Positions 1 through 5,843 of a stretch of 6,439 bases of DNA are shown here, one piece after another. The position numbers and the translations under genes were made by a program. Source of the DNA: GCA-2861595 sp035526335 (GTDB lineage: Bacteria > Actinomycetota > Acidimicrobiia > Acidimicrobiales > GCA-2861595); assembly GCA_035526335.1 (NCBI GenBank), contig DATLCN010000021.1, positions 1-6,439 on the forward strand, read 5' to 3'. Each line of letters opens with the position of its first letter. Within the stretch, counting starts at the first letter, position 1. A model generated the notes under the pieces. The model was not told the origin of the DNA and made no database searches. It saw nothing but the letters and a program-made list of their open reading frames with translations.

Positions 1-689
1 ACCTGGGTGCGGCGCTTCAGGTTCTGGAAGGCGTCCTTGCGGGGGAGGCCGAGCTCCATCTCGTGCAGCGTCCGGGCGAACTCGTGGGACAGCGGGGAGT
101 CAAAGTGCTGGCAGACGATCTCCAATGCCCCTTCGACACCCATGCCCGCCTCGACGGAGATGGCGAGGAGGTCGAGGGTGTCGGGGAGGTCCTTGAGGAT
201 GGCCTGCTGGCGCTCCGTCACCTTGCGGGACAGCCAGGACGCCGGCAGGCACCAGCCGATCACCGGGGCCAGGATCAGCATCATGATGCCGATCCGGGGC
301 GCCGGCGCCGCCAGCAAGACGTACGACAGGGCCCCAACGGTGAGGATGCCGGTCGCCGCCGCCTGGGCGATCACGAACTCCTCTGCCCGCATGGTTCCGG
401 TCAGACCGGAGAACAGGAGCTTCTTGTGCGTGCGCTCCAGGTAGTCGCTGGGGGTCAGGCGGGTGACGCCGCTCAGCGCCTTGCCGCTGAACGGCTTGAC
501 CACCCGGACCCAGAAGGGCTCGGCCAGCTTGGCCTCGAACTCGTCGATCGGGCGGCCGGCGTCGGCGTCGAGGTCGTTGAAGTACTCGGCCACGTTGAAG
601 GCCGGGCGCCGGGATCGAGCCACGCCGACGACGGCCACAGCGGCCCCCAGCGCAGTGAACAGGATGGCGATGAAACCGAGTGACGTCAT
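1..689 (-). CDS. tadC: TadC, inner-membrane platform protein of the Tad pilus (T2SSF family), 3'-truncated by the window edge
   Basis: Second of the two T2SSF-family platform proteins of the Tad pilus, expected to pair with TadB in the membrane and couple TadA to pilin assembly. The visible 229 codons start with ATG at 689 and stay open to the left edge; the family is usually about 300 residues, so roughly the last quarter lies outside. Hydrophobic segments are at residues about 3-23, 105-125 and 131-151. The T2SSF domain begins near residue 168 with LPDTLDLLAISVEAGMG, which parallels LPDALTLIASSLSAGHT in TadB. Residues 30-100 form a charged cytoplasmic stretch. The start is supported by GAGGTG seven bases upstream, which overlaps the tadB stop; only 4 nt separate the genes. 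Family assignment rests on the domain start, the membrane layout and the position after tadB. Calling it TadC rather than a second TadB follows gene order. Confidence 0.9.
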   Translation of the reverse strand, partial: MTSLGFIAILFTALGAAVAVVGVARSRRPAFNVAEYFNDLDADAGRPIDEFEAKLAEPFWVRVVKPFSGKALSGVTRLTPSDYLERTHKKLLFSGLTGTMRAEEFVIAQAAATGILTVGALSYVLLAAPAPRIGIMMLILAPVIGWCLPASWLSRKVTERQQAILKDLPDTLDLLAISVEAGMGVEGALEIVCQHFDSPLSHEFARTLHEMELGLPRKDAFQNLKRRTQ

Positions 690-693
690 GAGA

Positions 694-1656
694 TCACACC
701 TCGATCTTGCACATGCGGAAGATGACGACGGAGCCGAAGACCATGAGCAGTGCCGTGGCGCCCAGGACGACGAGCCCCATGCCCGAGAACATCGGCTTCA
801 TGTAGTTGGGGCTCACGACCTGGATGGCCAGGAACATGAAGGGGGCCAGGGCGGTGAGCACATAGGCCGAGATGCGGCCTTCAGCGGTGAGCACGGCGAC
901 GTCCCGGCGGACCTCCTCACGGGCTCGGATGAAGTCGGCCAGCGTGTGCAGCAGGTCGGCCAGCCGGCCGCCCACGGTCTGCTGGATGCGGATGGCCTGC
1001 ACGACCCAGTCCATGTCCCGGACCTCGAGGCGCTTGGCCATCCGGCCGAGGGCGTCGACGAGAGGGTCACCCAGGCGGGTCTCGGCGACCACCCGTGCGA
1101 ACTCCTCGGACATGGGCGGCTCGGCCTCCTCGCACATCATCTGGATGGCCCGGAGGAAGGTGTGGCCCGCCGACAGCGATGATGCGATGAGGGTCAGGGC
1201 GTCGGGAAGGGCGGCCTCGAAGGCCTTCCTCCGCTTGGCGATCCGGTAGCGGACGAACGAGACCGCGGCGAACGGACCGACGATCAGGCCGATCACGGCG
1301 ATGAGCGCGGTTCCGGTCAGACCGTAGAGGAGGGCGGCGAGCGCCAACGTGGCCCCCAGGGCGGTGATCAGGTACTCGCCGGGCCGCATCGGGATGCGGG
1401 CCCGCTCGAGGGCCGACCGCATGTCGCCCTTGTCGTCGAACTGATCGACCACCTTCCCGGCCAGGCCGATGGTGCCCTCCACTAGCGGGCTGTAGCCCTC
1501 GGGGACGGCATCGGGGCGGACATCGCGTTCGCCGAAGGGGAGGTCCAGGATCTCGGCCAGCGCCTTCTCACGCTCGCGAACCCGGAAGAGGAAGCCGCCG
1601 ACCATGAGGGCCATGCCCCCGCCGACGAACAGCATGGCGAAGATCCCTGCATTCAT
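694..1656 (-). CDS. tadB: TadB, inner-membrane platform protein of the Tad pilus (T2SSF family)
   Basis: Polytopic membrane protein related to PilC/GspF. With TadC it forms the inner-membrane platform on which TadA drives Flp pilin assembly. It has 320 residues, normal for TadB. There is an N-terminal hydrophobic segment (about 3-23), a charged cytoplasmic region (25-95), two membrane segments (about 96-113 and 115-137), then the T2SSF domain starting near 147 (AALPDALTLIASSLSAGHT). The domain includes the conserved-looking stretches ETRLGDPLVDAL (192-203) and QQTVGGRLADLL (225-236). Two more hydrophobic segments follow at about 265-281 and 291-312. The ATG overlaps the tadA stop as ATGA (1653-1656), a sign of translational coupling, with GGAG at 1665-1668 as ribosome binding site. 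The fold and order are clear; the TadB label rather than TadC follows from its place directly after tadA. Confidence 0.93.
   Translation of the reverse strand: MNAGIFAMLFVGGGMALMVGGFLFRVREREKALAEILDLPFGERDVRPDAVPEGYSPLVEGTIGLAGKVVDQFDDKGDMRSALERARIPMRPGEYLITALGATLALAALLYGLTGTALIAVIGLIVGPFAAVSFVRYRIAKRRKAFEAALPDALTLIASSLSAGHTFLRAIQMMCEEAEPPMSEEFARVVAETRLGDPLVDALGRMAKRLEVRDMDWVVQAIRIQQTVGGRLADLLHTLADFIRAREEVRRDVAVLTAEGRISAYVLTALAPFMFLAIQVVSPNYMKPMFSGMGLVVLGATALLMVFGSVVIFRMCKIEV
697..702 (-). promoter_or_regulatory. Shine-Dalgarno of tadC, overlapping the tadB stop region
   Basis: GAGGTG on the minus strand lies 7 nt before the tadC ATG and encodes the last two sense codons of tadB (Glu-Val). 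Ribosomes ending tadB therefore stop beside the tadC start, which suggests translational coupling and fixes the tadC start. Confidence 0.7.
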
Positions 1657-3161
1657 CGGGCACGCTCCGCGGTCGCCAGCTTGGACACGGACGGGACTCG
1701 GCTCTGGCGCAGCCGGGACACCTGGGCCGGTGCCGGCTCTGTGGGGGCCCGGAACGCCTTGGCCGGGACCTCGATGCCGTTCTCGGCCAGCTTGTCGAGG
1801 AACTTCGGTCGCAGGCCCGTCGCCACCAGTTCGCCACCCTGCCGGCCGTTCTCGCCTCGGGGGTACGGCTTGTACTTGAAGATCTCTTGCAGGAGGATCG
1901 TCTCGCCCTCCATGCCCTGAAGTTCGGTGACCGAGGTGACGACACGCCGGCCGTCGGGCATGCGGTCGAGGTGCATGATCAGGTTCAGCGCCGAGTTGAT
2001 CTGCTCGCGGATGGCCTTGATCGGCAGTTCGTAGCCGGCCATGAGGGTCATGGTCTCGAGGCGGCTGAGGGCGTCGCGAGGACCGTTACTGTGGACGGTG
2101 GTCATGGAACCCTCGTGACCGGTGTTCATGGCCGAGAGCATGTCGAGGGCCTCGGCGCCACGAACCTCACCGACGATGATGCGGTCGGGGCGCATACGCA
2201 GGGCGTTGCGGACGAGGTCACGGATGCGGACCTCGCCGGCGCCTTCGGCGTTCGGCGGGCGAGCCTCCAGGCTCAGCACGTGGGACTGCTGGAGCTGGAG
2301 TTCGGCGGCGTCCTCGATGGTGACGATGCGCTCGCCCTCTGGGATGAAGGACGACAGCACGTTGAGGTTCGTGGTCTTGCCGGTGCCGGTACCGCCGGAG
2401 ACCAGGATGTTCAGCTTGCCCCGGACGCAGGCCTCCATGACCACGGAGAGGTCGAGGGTGAAGGTGCCGAAGTTGATGAGGTCCTTCACCGTGTAGGGGT
2501 CGGCGGCGAACTTTCGGATGGTGAGGATGGGTCCGTGAATGGCCAGCGGGGGCAGTATGGCGTTGACTCGGGAGCCGTCGGGGAGGCGGGCGTCCACCAT
2601 GGGCGAGGACTCGTCGATGCGCCGGCCGACGCCGGCCACGATCTTCTCGATCACGTGCCGGTACTGCTGGTCGTCGCTGAAGGTGGCGCCGGTGTGCTGG
2701 AGGCGGCCGTCGCGCTCGATCCAGACGTCGTCGTAGCGGTTGCACATGATTTCTGTGACCGTCGAGTCGCCCAGCAGCGGGTCGAGCGGCCCGTAGCCCA
2801 GGGTGTCGGAGATCATCTCCTGGACGAACGCCCGGCGCTCCCGGGGGGAGACCTTCACGTCCTCCCGCTGGATGATCTTGTCCAGCGCGCTCTTGACCTC
2901 GCCGGCGAGAGCGGTCTCAGAGAGGCCGGTGGCCTTGGGCGCGACCTCCGAGAGCACCAGCTCCCGGACCTTGCGCTTGGACTCGTGCCAGCTGGCGGCG
3001 GAGTTCTGGCGGGCCCGGGCGGCGCCGCCGCCCGGCGCACTTGCGGTGGCGGGGGCCCCGTTCGGACGGGGTTGCGGGCGCCGAGCGGCACCCTGGGACT
3101 GGTTCCTGGAGGAGGCGTTCTCCTCCTCCTCCAGGGCGGCCAGCTTGTCGGAGAGCTTCAC
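1653..3161 (-). CDS. tadA: TadA/CpaF, secretion ATPase of the Tad pilus
   Basis: Hexameric GspE/VirB11-type ATPase acting at the cytoplasmic face of the membrane to power Flp pilus assembly. It has 502 residues. A Lys/Glu start (1-18) leads to an Ala/Pro/Arg-rich low-complexity linker (about 19-57), then the N-terminal domain (about 60-245, with LGYGPLDPLL at 121-130). The ATPase core has all hallmark boxes: Walker A GGTGTGKT (256-263, Lys262), Asp box TIEDAAELQL (281-290), Walker B RIIVGEVRG (327-335, Glu332), and His box TGHEGSMTTVHSN (347-359). Nothing essential is missing, so it should be active. The start is GTG at 3161, chosen because AGGAGG lies 5 nt upstream. That SD overlaps the tadZ stop, and the 3' end overlaps tadB by 4 nt. 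The basic C-terminal tail (about 470-502) is outside the conserved core. Confidence 0.97.
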   Translation of the reverse strand: MKLSDKLAALEEEENASSRNQSQGAARRPQPRPNGAPATASAPGGGAARARQNSAASWHESKRKVRELVLSEVAPKATGLSETALAGEVKSALDKIIQREDVKVSPRERRAFVQEMISDTLGYGPLDPLLGDSTVTEIMCNRYDDVWIERDGRLQHTGATFSDDQQYRHVIEKIVAGVGRRIDESSPMVDARLPDGSRVNAILPPLAIHGPILTIRKFAADPYTVKDLINFGTFTLDLSVVMEACVRGKLNILVSGGTGTGKTTNLNVLSSFIPEGERIVTIEDAAELQLQQSHVLSLEARPPNAEGAGEVRIRDLVRNALRMRPDRIIVGEVRGAEALDMLSAMNTGHEGSMTTVHSNGPRDALSRLETMTLMAGYELPIKAIREQINSALNLIMHLDRMPDGRRVVTSVTELQGMEGETILLQEIFKYKPYPRGENGRQGGELVATGLRPKFLDKLAENGIEVPAKAFRAPTEPAPAQVSRLRQSRVPSVSKLATAERAR

Positions 3162-3166
3162 GGTGT

Positions 3167-3172
3167 CCTCCT
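3167..3172 (-). promoter_or_regulatory. Consensus Shine-Dalgarno of tadA, overlapping the tadZ stop codon
   Basis: A perfect AGGAGG on the minus strand, 5 nt before the GTG start of tadA. Its first two bases are the last two bases of the tadZ TAG stop (3171-3173). This decides the GTG start and suggests strong initiation coupled to the end of tadZ translation. Confidence 0.8.
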
Positions 3173-4427
3173 AGGACGCGATCGTCGCGGGACGGTTGAA
3201 CATGCGGGCGAACAGACTGCGCTTGCTCGGGCCCTCGGCCTCGAGCGCCTTGCCCCGGCTGGCCTCCGGGAGCAGCGGGCTCATGCCCGCGGCCATGCGG
3301 CGGCTGACGTCGGCCTGCGGAGCGAAGGCCAGCACGGGGGTGCCGACGTTCACCGACTTGGTGACTTCCTTGGCGTAGGGCAGCACCGAGGTGAAGCCCT
3401 GGGGGAACAGGCGGGTGACCTGGTCCACGTCGAGGCCGACGTCACGCTCGGCCTTGTTGAGGATGAGCTTCACGTTGTCCGAGGAGATCTTCAGCTTCTC
3501 GAGGGTGTTGAGGAACACACCCATGTGGCGGACGCTCGGCAGGTCAAGGGTGGCCATGACGTAGAGCTGGTTCGAGAGGTCGAAGGCGGCCAGCACGATC
3601 TCGGTGAGGGCGGCCGGCGTGTCGACGATGACGTAGTCGAACTTCTTCCGGGCCGCCTCGATGACCCGCTGGACGTCGACGGGGTGGATGCGGTCGGCGT
3701 CGGAGGGGTCCTTCGGCGCCGGCAGCACCATGACGCCGGAATCGTGGGTGACGACGTAGTCGTCGAGGTGGGCGGCCAGGTCCACCTCGTCGATGTCCTC
3801 ACGGGACAGCAGGTCCGAGATGGTGAACCGGGGGCGCAGGCGCAGAGCGGTCGACACCTCGCCGAACTGGAGGTCCAGGTCGATGATGACGGTGCGCTTG
3901 CCGGTGTACTGGTGCAGGTAGTACGCCAGGTTGGTGGCGTAGAAGGTCTTGCCGCACCCGCCGGTGGCGGACGAGACGGTGAACACCGTGCCCAGGTTGC
4001 CCGCCGGCGCCGCGGCGTGGACCGCCATCGCCGGCTCGGTGGGCTGGTTGCGGCTCATCGAGATGGCCCGCTCGACGGCGTCGTACAGGTTCCTGTCGGC
4101 GACCGGGAGCTGGAGCAGGTCGATGGCGCCGGTGCGGATGATCTCCCGCAGGGTGGCGTCGGGCCGCTTGGCGAAGGCGAGGACCAGGGCGGTGGCCGGG
4201 GTCTCGTCGTGGATGGCCTGGAGGGCGGACAGCCCGGTCTTGGTGCTGAGGCTGGGGCCGGCGATGAGGACGTCGAAGGGCCCGTTGGCGTTGATGGCCT
4301 CCTCGACGTTCGTCGGGCGATCGCAGGCCACGACCTCAGGCCTGGGGCGCAGCTCGGAAGCCACAACCCGGACCTGGTCGGCCAGGTTCTCGTCCTTGTC
4401 CAGGACGAGGATCTTGGGATTACGCAC
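3171..4427 (-). CDS. tadZ: TadZ/CpaE, pseudo-receiver plus MinD/ParA-like ATPase of the Tad pilus
   Basis: TadZ/CpaE proteins localise the Tad machine in the cell. The 418-residue protein has two parts. Residues 4-125 have a response-regulator receiver fold (KILVLDKDE at 5-13), but the phosphoacceptor Asp position is Ala56 (DVLIAGP) and the conserved Lys before Pro108 is Leu107, so it should not be phosphorylated in the usual way. Residues 146-380 are a MinD-like ATPase with P-loop ATGGCGKT (154-161), switch region IIDLDLQFGE (181-190) and Walker B YVIVDTPAAL (265-274). The signature Lys of the deviant Walker A (normally KGGxGK) appears to be Thr155, while Lys160 is kept. The tail (385-418) is basic. 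The GTG start at 4427 is supported by GAGGAG 8 nt upstream. The gene lies 34 nt after cpaB and 9 nt before tadA. The receiver-plus-ATPase pairing makes the family call firm. Confidence 0.93.
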   Translation of the reverse strand: MRNPKILVLDKDENLADQVRVVASELRPRPEVVACDRPTNVEEAINANGPFDVLIAGPSLSTKTGLSALQAIHDETPATALVLAFAKRPDATLREIIRTGAIDLLQLPVADRNLYDAVERAISMSRNQPTEPAMAVHAAAPAGNLGTVFTVSSATGGCGKTFYATNLAYYLHQYTGKRTVIIDLDLQFGEVSTALRLRPRFTISDLLSREDIDEVDLAAHLDDYVVTHDSGVMVLPAPKDPSDADRIHPVDVQRVIEAARKKFDYVIVDTPAALTEIVLAAFDLSNQLYVMATLDLPSVRHMGVFLNTLEKLKISSDNVKLILNKAERDVGLDVDQVTRLFPQGFTSVLPYAKEVTKSVNVGTPVLAFAPQADVSRRMAAGMSPLLPEASRGKALEAEGPSKRSLFARMFNRPATIAS

Positions 4428-4435
4428 GGTGACTA

Positions 4436-4441
4436 CTCCTC
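4436..4441 (-). promoter_or_regulatory. Shine-Dalgarno of tadZ
   Basis: GAGGAG on the minus strand, 8 nt before a GTG start. It lies in the 34-nt gap between cpaB and tadZ, where I see no terminator, so the two genes are probably cotranscribed. Confidence 0.7.
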
Positions 4442-4461
4442 GATTCTTCGGGCGACGTCAA

Positions 4462-5193
4462 TCAGAACTGCCGCAGGGCGTCGGCGATGCTCGACCCGGG
4501 CGTGGGAGCCACGGGTGCGGCGTCCTTGGCCATCAGGGAGAAGTACAGGGACTCGAACGTGCTCAGGTAGATGAGGCGCTCGGCCTCGGCCGGGCTGACG
4601 GCCAGCAGGTAGAGGAGGCCGGTGCCGCCGACCTGGCCCTGGGCGGCGGCCAGGGTGGTGCCGTTGACGTTCAGGACCTCGGTGTTCTGCATGATCAGGT
4701 GGGCCATGCCGGCGGGGTTCTTCGGGTCGGAGCCCGCCTTGACCACGCCGTAGACATTGATGTGGTCGCCGGCGCCGGCGAAGCCGGCGACGCCGGGCAC
4801 GTTGGCCAGCTCGACGGCGACGGCCGTCTTGCCGTCGGGGATCTTCAGGGTGCCGATGCGGGTCTGGGCCGTCTGGAACTGCTCCTGGGTGAGGATGGCT
4901 CCCTCGGAGACTCCGAGCGTGACCGTCTTGCCGGCCAGCTGCGACACGTCGGTGAGGGCGGTGGCGGGCTTGGCCGCAGCGTCGATGGCCTTGTTCTTCA
5001 CAAGCCCGCCGTTCACGGCGGCGGCGCCGGTGGTGCCGGCGGGGATCGGCTTGTCGGCCACAAGGACAGAGGCCTTGCCGGCGCCGACGACGGTGCCGTC
5101 GTCACTGTTGCGAACGACGAGGTAGGTGGCAGCTGCGCCGACGATGAAGACGGCCAGGCCGAGGGTCACGATCAAGTTCGAGCGCTTTCCCAT
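4462..5193 (-). CDS. cpaB: CpaB/RcpC, SAF-domain Tad pilus assembly protein
   Basis: Membrane-anchored envelope protein of the Tad system. In diderm bacteria CpaB/RcpC works with the outer-membrane secretin; in a monoderm actinomycete its partner is unclear. It has 243 residues from the ATG at 5193: a basic N-terminus and one membrane anchor (about 8-28), then a SAF domain (about 41-107, with VLVADKPIPAGT at 43-54 and GVSEGAILTQEQF at 94-106). An RcpC-type C-terminal domain follows (about 112-222, with VAGFAGAGDHINVYGVV at 135-151). The frame stays open upstream to 5334, but those 47 codons cross the divergent spacer, put the anchor internally and look non-coding. GGAG 9 nt before the ATG at 5193 supports the shorter start. 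It is first in the leftward operon and is preceded by a folded leader (5210-5260). Confidence 0.92.
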   Translation of the reverse strand: MGKRSNLIVTLGLAVFIVGAAATYLVVRNSDDGTVVGAGKASVLVADKPIPAGTTGAAAVNGGLVKNKAIDAAAKPATALTDVSQLAGKTVTLGVSEGAILTQEQFQTAQTRIGTLKIPDGKTAVAVELANVPGVAGFAGAGDHINVYGVVKAGSDPKNPAGMAHLIMQNTEVLNVNGTTLAAAQGQVGGTGLLYLLAVSPAEAERLIYLSTFESLYFSLMAKDAAPVAPTPGSSIADALRQF

Positions 5194-5202
5194 GTTGAAG
5201 TT

Positions 5203-5206
5203 CTCC
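5203..5206 (-). promoter_or_regulatory. Shine-Dalgarno of cpaB
   Basis: GGAG on the minus strand, 9 nt before the ATG at 5193. It supports this start over the longer open frame. It lies only 3 nt from the base of the predicted stem at 5210-5260, so folding could affect ribosome access. Confidence 0.6.
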
Positions 5207-5209
5207 GGT

Positions 5210-5260
5210 CTCTCTAGGGATGGGTTCGGTCCGACACCCGCGCCGGGGTCGCCCAGAGAG
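5210..5260 (-). promoter_or_regulatory. Folded element upstream of cpaB; its plus-strand copy resembles a terminator
   Basis: An outer stem pairs 5210-5215 with 5255-5260 (ctctct/agagag) and 5217-5219 with 5252-5254 (ggg/ccc), leaving 5216 bulged. Inside it, 5232-5251 forms a second hairpin of two 4-bp helices (CGAC/GTCG and CCCG/CGGG) with one bulged base and a 3-nt loop. On the minus strand it would be a 5' leader structure ending just before the cpaB SD. On the plus strand the outer stem is followed at once by TTTTT (5261-5265), as in an intrinsic terminator, although no plus-strand gene lies to the left. I cannot tell which strand uses it, and it matches no RNA family I recognise. Confidence 0.45.
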
Positions 5261-5300
5261 TTTTTCGGCGGGGGGGCGGCCGACCTGTAGCCCGAATATG

Positions 5301-5312
5301 GGTCGTTCGACC
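5301..5312. repeat. Inverted repeat in the divergent spacer, possible operator
   Basis: GGTCG-TT-CGACC has two perfectly complementary 5-bp arms around a 2-nt centre. A third copy of CGACC lies at 5281-5285. The repeat abuts the -35-like TAAA of the rightward promoter candidate. Its place midway between divergent operons fits a regulator-binding site, but short GC-rich repeats also arise by chance. Confidence 0.35.
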
Positions 5313-5340
5313 TAAAGGAACGATGCGTTTGCACCGATAC
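5313..5340 (+). promoter_or_regulatory. Candidate FliA/WhiG-type (sigma-28-like) promoter for tadE-tadG
   Basis: TAAA at 5313-5316 and ACCGATAC at 5333-5340 are 16 nt apart. The known FliA/WhiG pattern is TAAA, about 15 nt, then GCCGATAA, so the core CCGATA is exact and the spacing is off by one. A start of transcription a few bases past 5340 would leave a leader of about 30 nt containing the tadE SD. I see no equally good promoter on the minus strand; CATATT (complement of 5295-5300) is only a weak -10 candidate for cpaB. Confidence 0.45.
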
Positions 5341-5364
5341 GTCACCTGACCCAGTCCCTCACCT

Positions 5365-5370
5365 CGGGAG
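5365..5370 (+). promoter_or_regulatory. Shine-Dalgarno of tadE
   Basis: CGGGAG lies 6 nt before a GTG codon at 5377. No ATG in this frame precedes the membrane segment, so the site decides the start. Confidence 0.55.
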
Positions 5371-5376
5371 CTCCAC

Positions 5377-5820
5377 GTGACGCGTCGTCATGACTCACTG
5401 CCGGCCTCGCCGCCCCGCCGGCACCTCTTCCGCCGCGACCAGTCGGGTGCCGCAGCGGTGGAGTTCGCCCTAGTGGTCGGCCTGTTCGTCTTCATTCTCT
5501 ACGGGCTGATCTCCTTCGGCATGATCCTGGCGACCAAGCAGCGGATCACCAACGCCGCCGCTGAGGGCGCCCGGGCTGCTGTCGGCCAGACCAGCGCCGC
5601 CGCCGCCGTAACTGCGGCCACCAACCGGGTGCTCGCCGCCGGCCTGCCCGCCGGCGCTTACACCCCGACCTACACGACGGCGACATGCGGCTCGAACCAG
5701 TGCATCACGGTGACCATCACCTACAACCTGGCCAGCCGACCGGTGGTGCCCCCGGCGCCGGGCCTGGGCCTCATCACGCCCAGCACCATTTCCTCCTCGG
5801 CGGTCGTCCAGTACTCATGA
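5377..5820 (+). CDS. tadE: TadE-like minor pseudopilin of the Tad pilus
   Basis: Small exported pseudopilin of 147 residues. A basic leader (1-23) is followed by SGAAAVEFALVVGLFVFIL (23-41). This has the form of a prepilin-peptidase site: Gly24 before the cut, Glu29 at mature position +5, then Phe30 and a hydrophobic helix to about residue 51. A KQRITNAAAEGARAAVG stretch (54-70) follows, as in TadE/TadF proteins. The outer part is rich in Ala and Thr, with two cysteines (104 and 109) placed before ITVTITY and possibly forming a disulfide. It ends after a Pro-rich loop and a short hydrophobic strand. The start is GTG with an SD 6 nt upstream. The stop overlaps an in-frame ATG of the next gene as ATGA, so the two are probably coupled. 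It runs divergently from the main assembly operon. TadF is the alternative name; the family is clear. Confidence 0.88.
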   Translation: MTRRHDSLPASPPRRHLFRRDQSGAAAVEFALVVGLFVFILYGLISFGMILATKQRITNAAAEGARAAVGQTSAAAAVTAATNRVLAAGLPAGAYTPTYTTATCGSNQCITVTITYNLASRPVVPPAPGLGLITPSTISSSAVVQYS

Positions 5821-5830
5821 GCACGGAAAA

Positions 5831-5834
5831 GAGG
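5831..5834 (+). promoter_or_regulatory. Shine-Dalgarno favouring the tadG-like start at 5844
   Basis: GAGG, within AAGAGGT, lies 9 nt before the ATG at 5844. The in-frame ATG at 5817, which overlaps the tadE stop, has no comparable SD, so 5844 is preferred. Confidence 0.5.
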
Positions 5835-5843
5835 TCCCCAACG

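Noticed and set aside
681..688. TGACGTCA palindrome at the tadC start
   Set aside because: It overlaps the first codons of tadC inside an operon. An 8-bp palindrome there is most simply chance.
63..1182. Plus-strand open frames opposite tadC and tadB
   Set aside because: They are antisense shadows of two T2SSF genes with good starts, SD sites and membrane segments.
1887..4574. A very long plus-strand open frame of 895 codons
   Set aside because: It lies opposite tadA and tadZ, whose domains are unmistakable. Its translation is rich in Gly, Val, Asp, His and Arg with no domain or membrane pattern. Long antisense frames are expected opposite GC-rich genes.
3949..5217. Plus-strand open frame of 422 codons opposite tadZ and cpaB
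   Set aside because: It is antisense to two recognised genes, low in complexity (Gly/Asp/Val/Ala), and has no recognisable motif.
5270..5276. Run of seven G, a possible slippage site
   Set aside because: It lies outside any supported gene, so slippage would not shift a reading frame. It could be a sequencing weak point but shows no sign of error.
5194..5334. A 47-codon upstream extension of cpaB
   Set aside because: It would cross the divergent regulatory spacer, put the membrane anchor internally, and ignore the SD and ATG at 5193. Its residues look like non-coding translation.
5281..5340. A cyclic-di-GMP (GEMM) riboswitch in the cpaB leader, suggested by GGTGCAAAC on the minus strand
   Set aside because: The other conserved parts of GEMM, such as the GACGCAAAGCC segment and the tetraloop-receptor arrangement, are not present.
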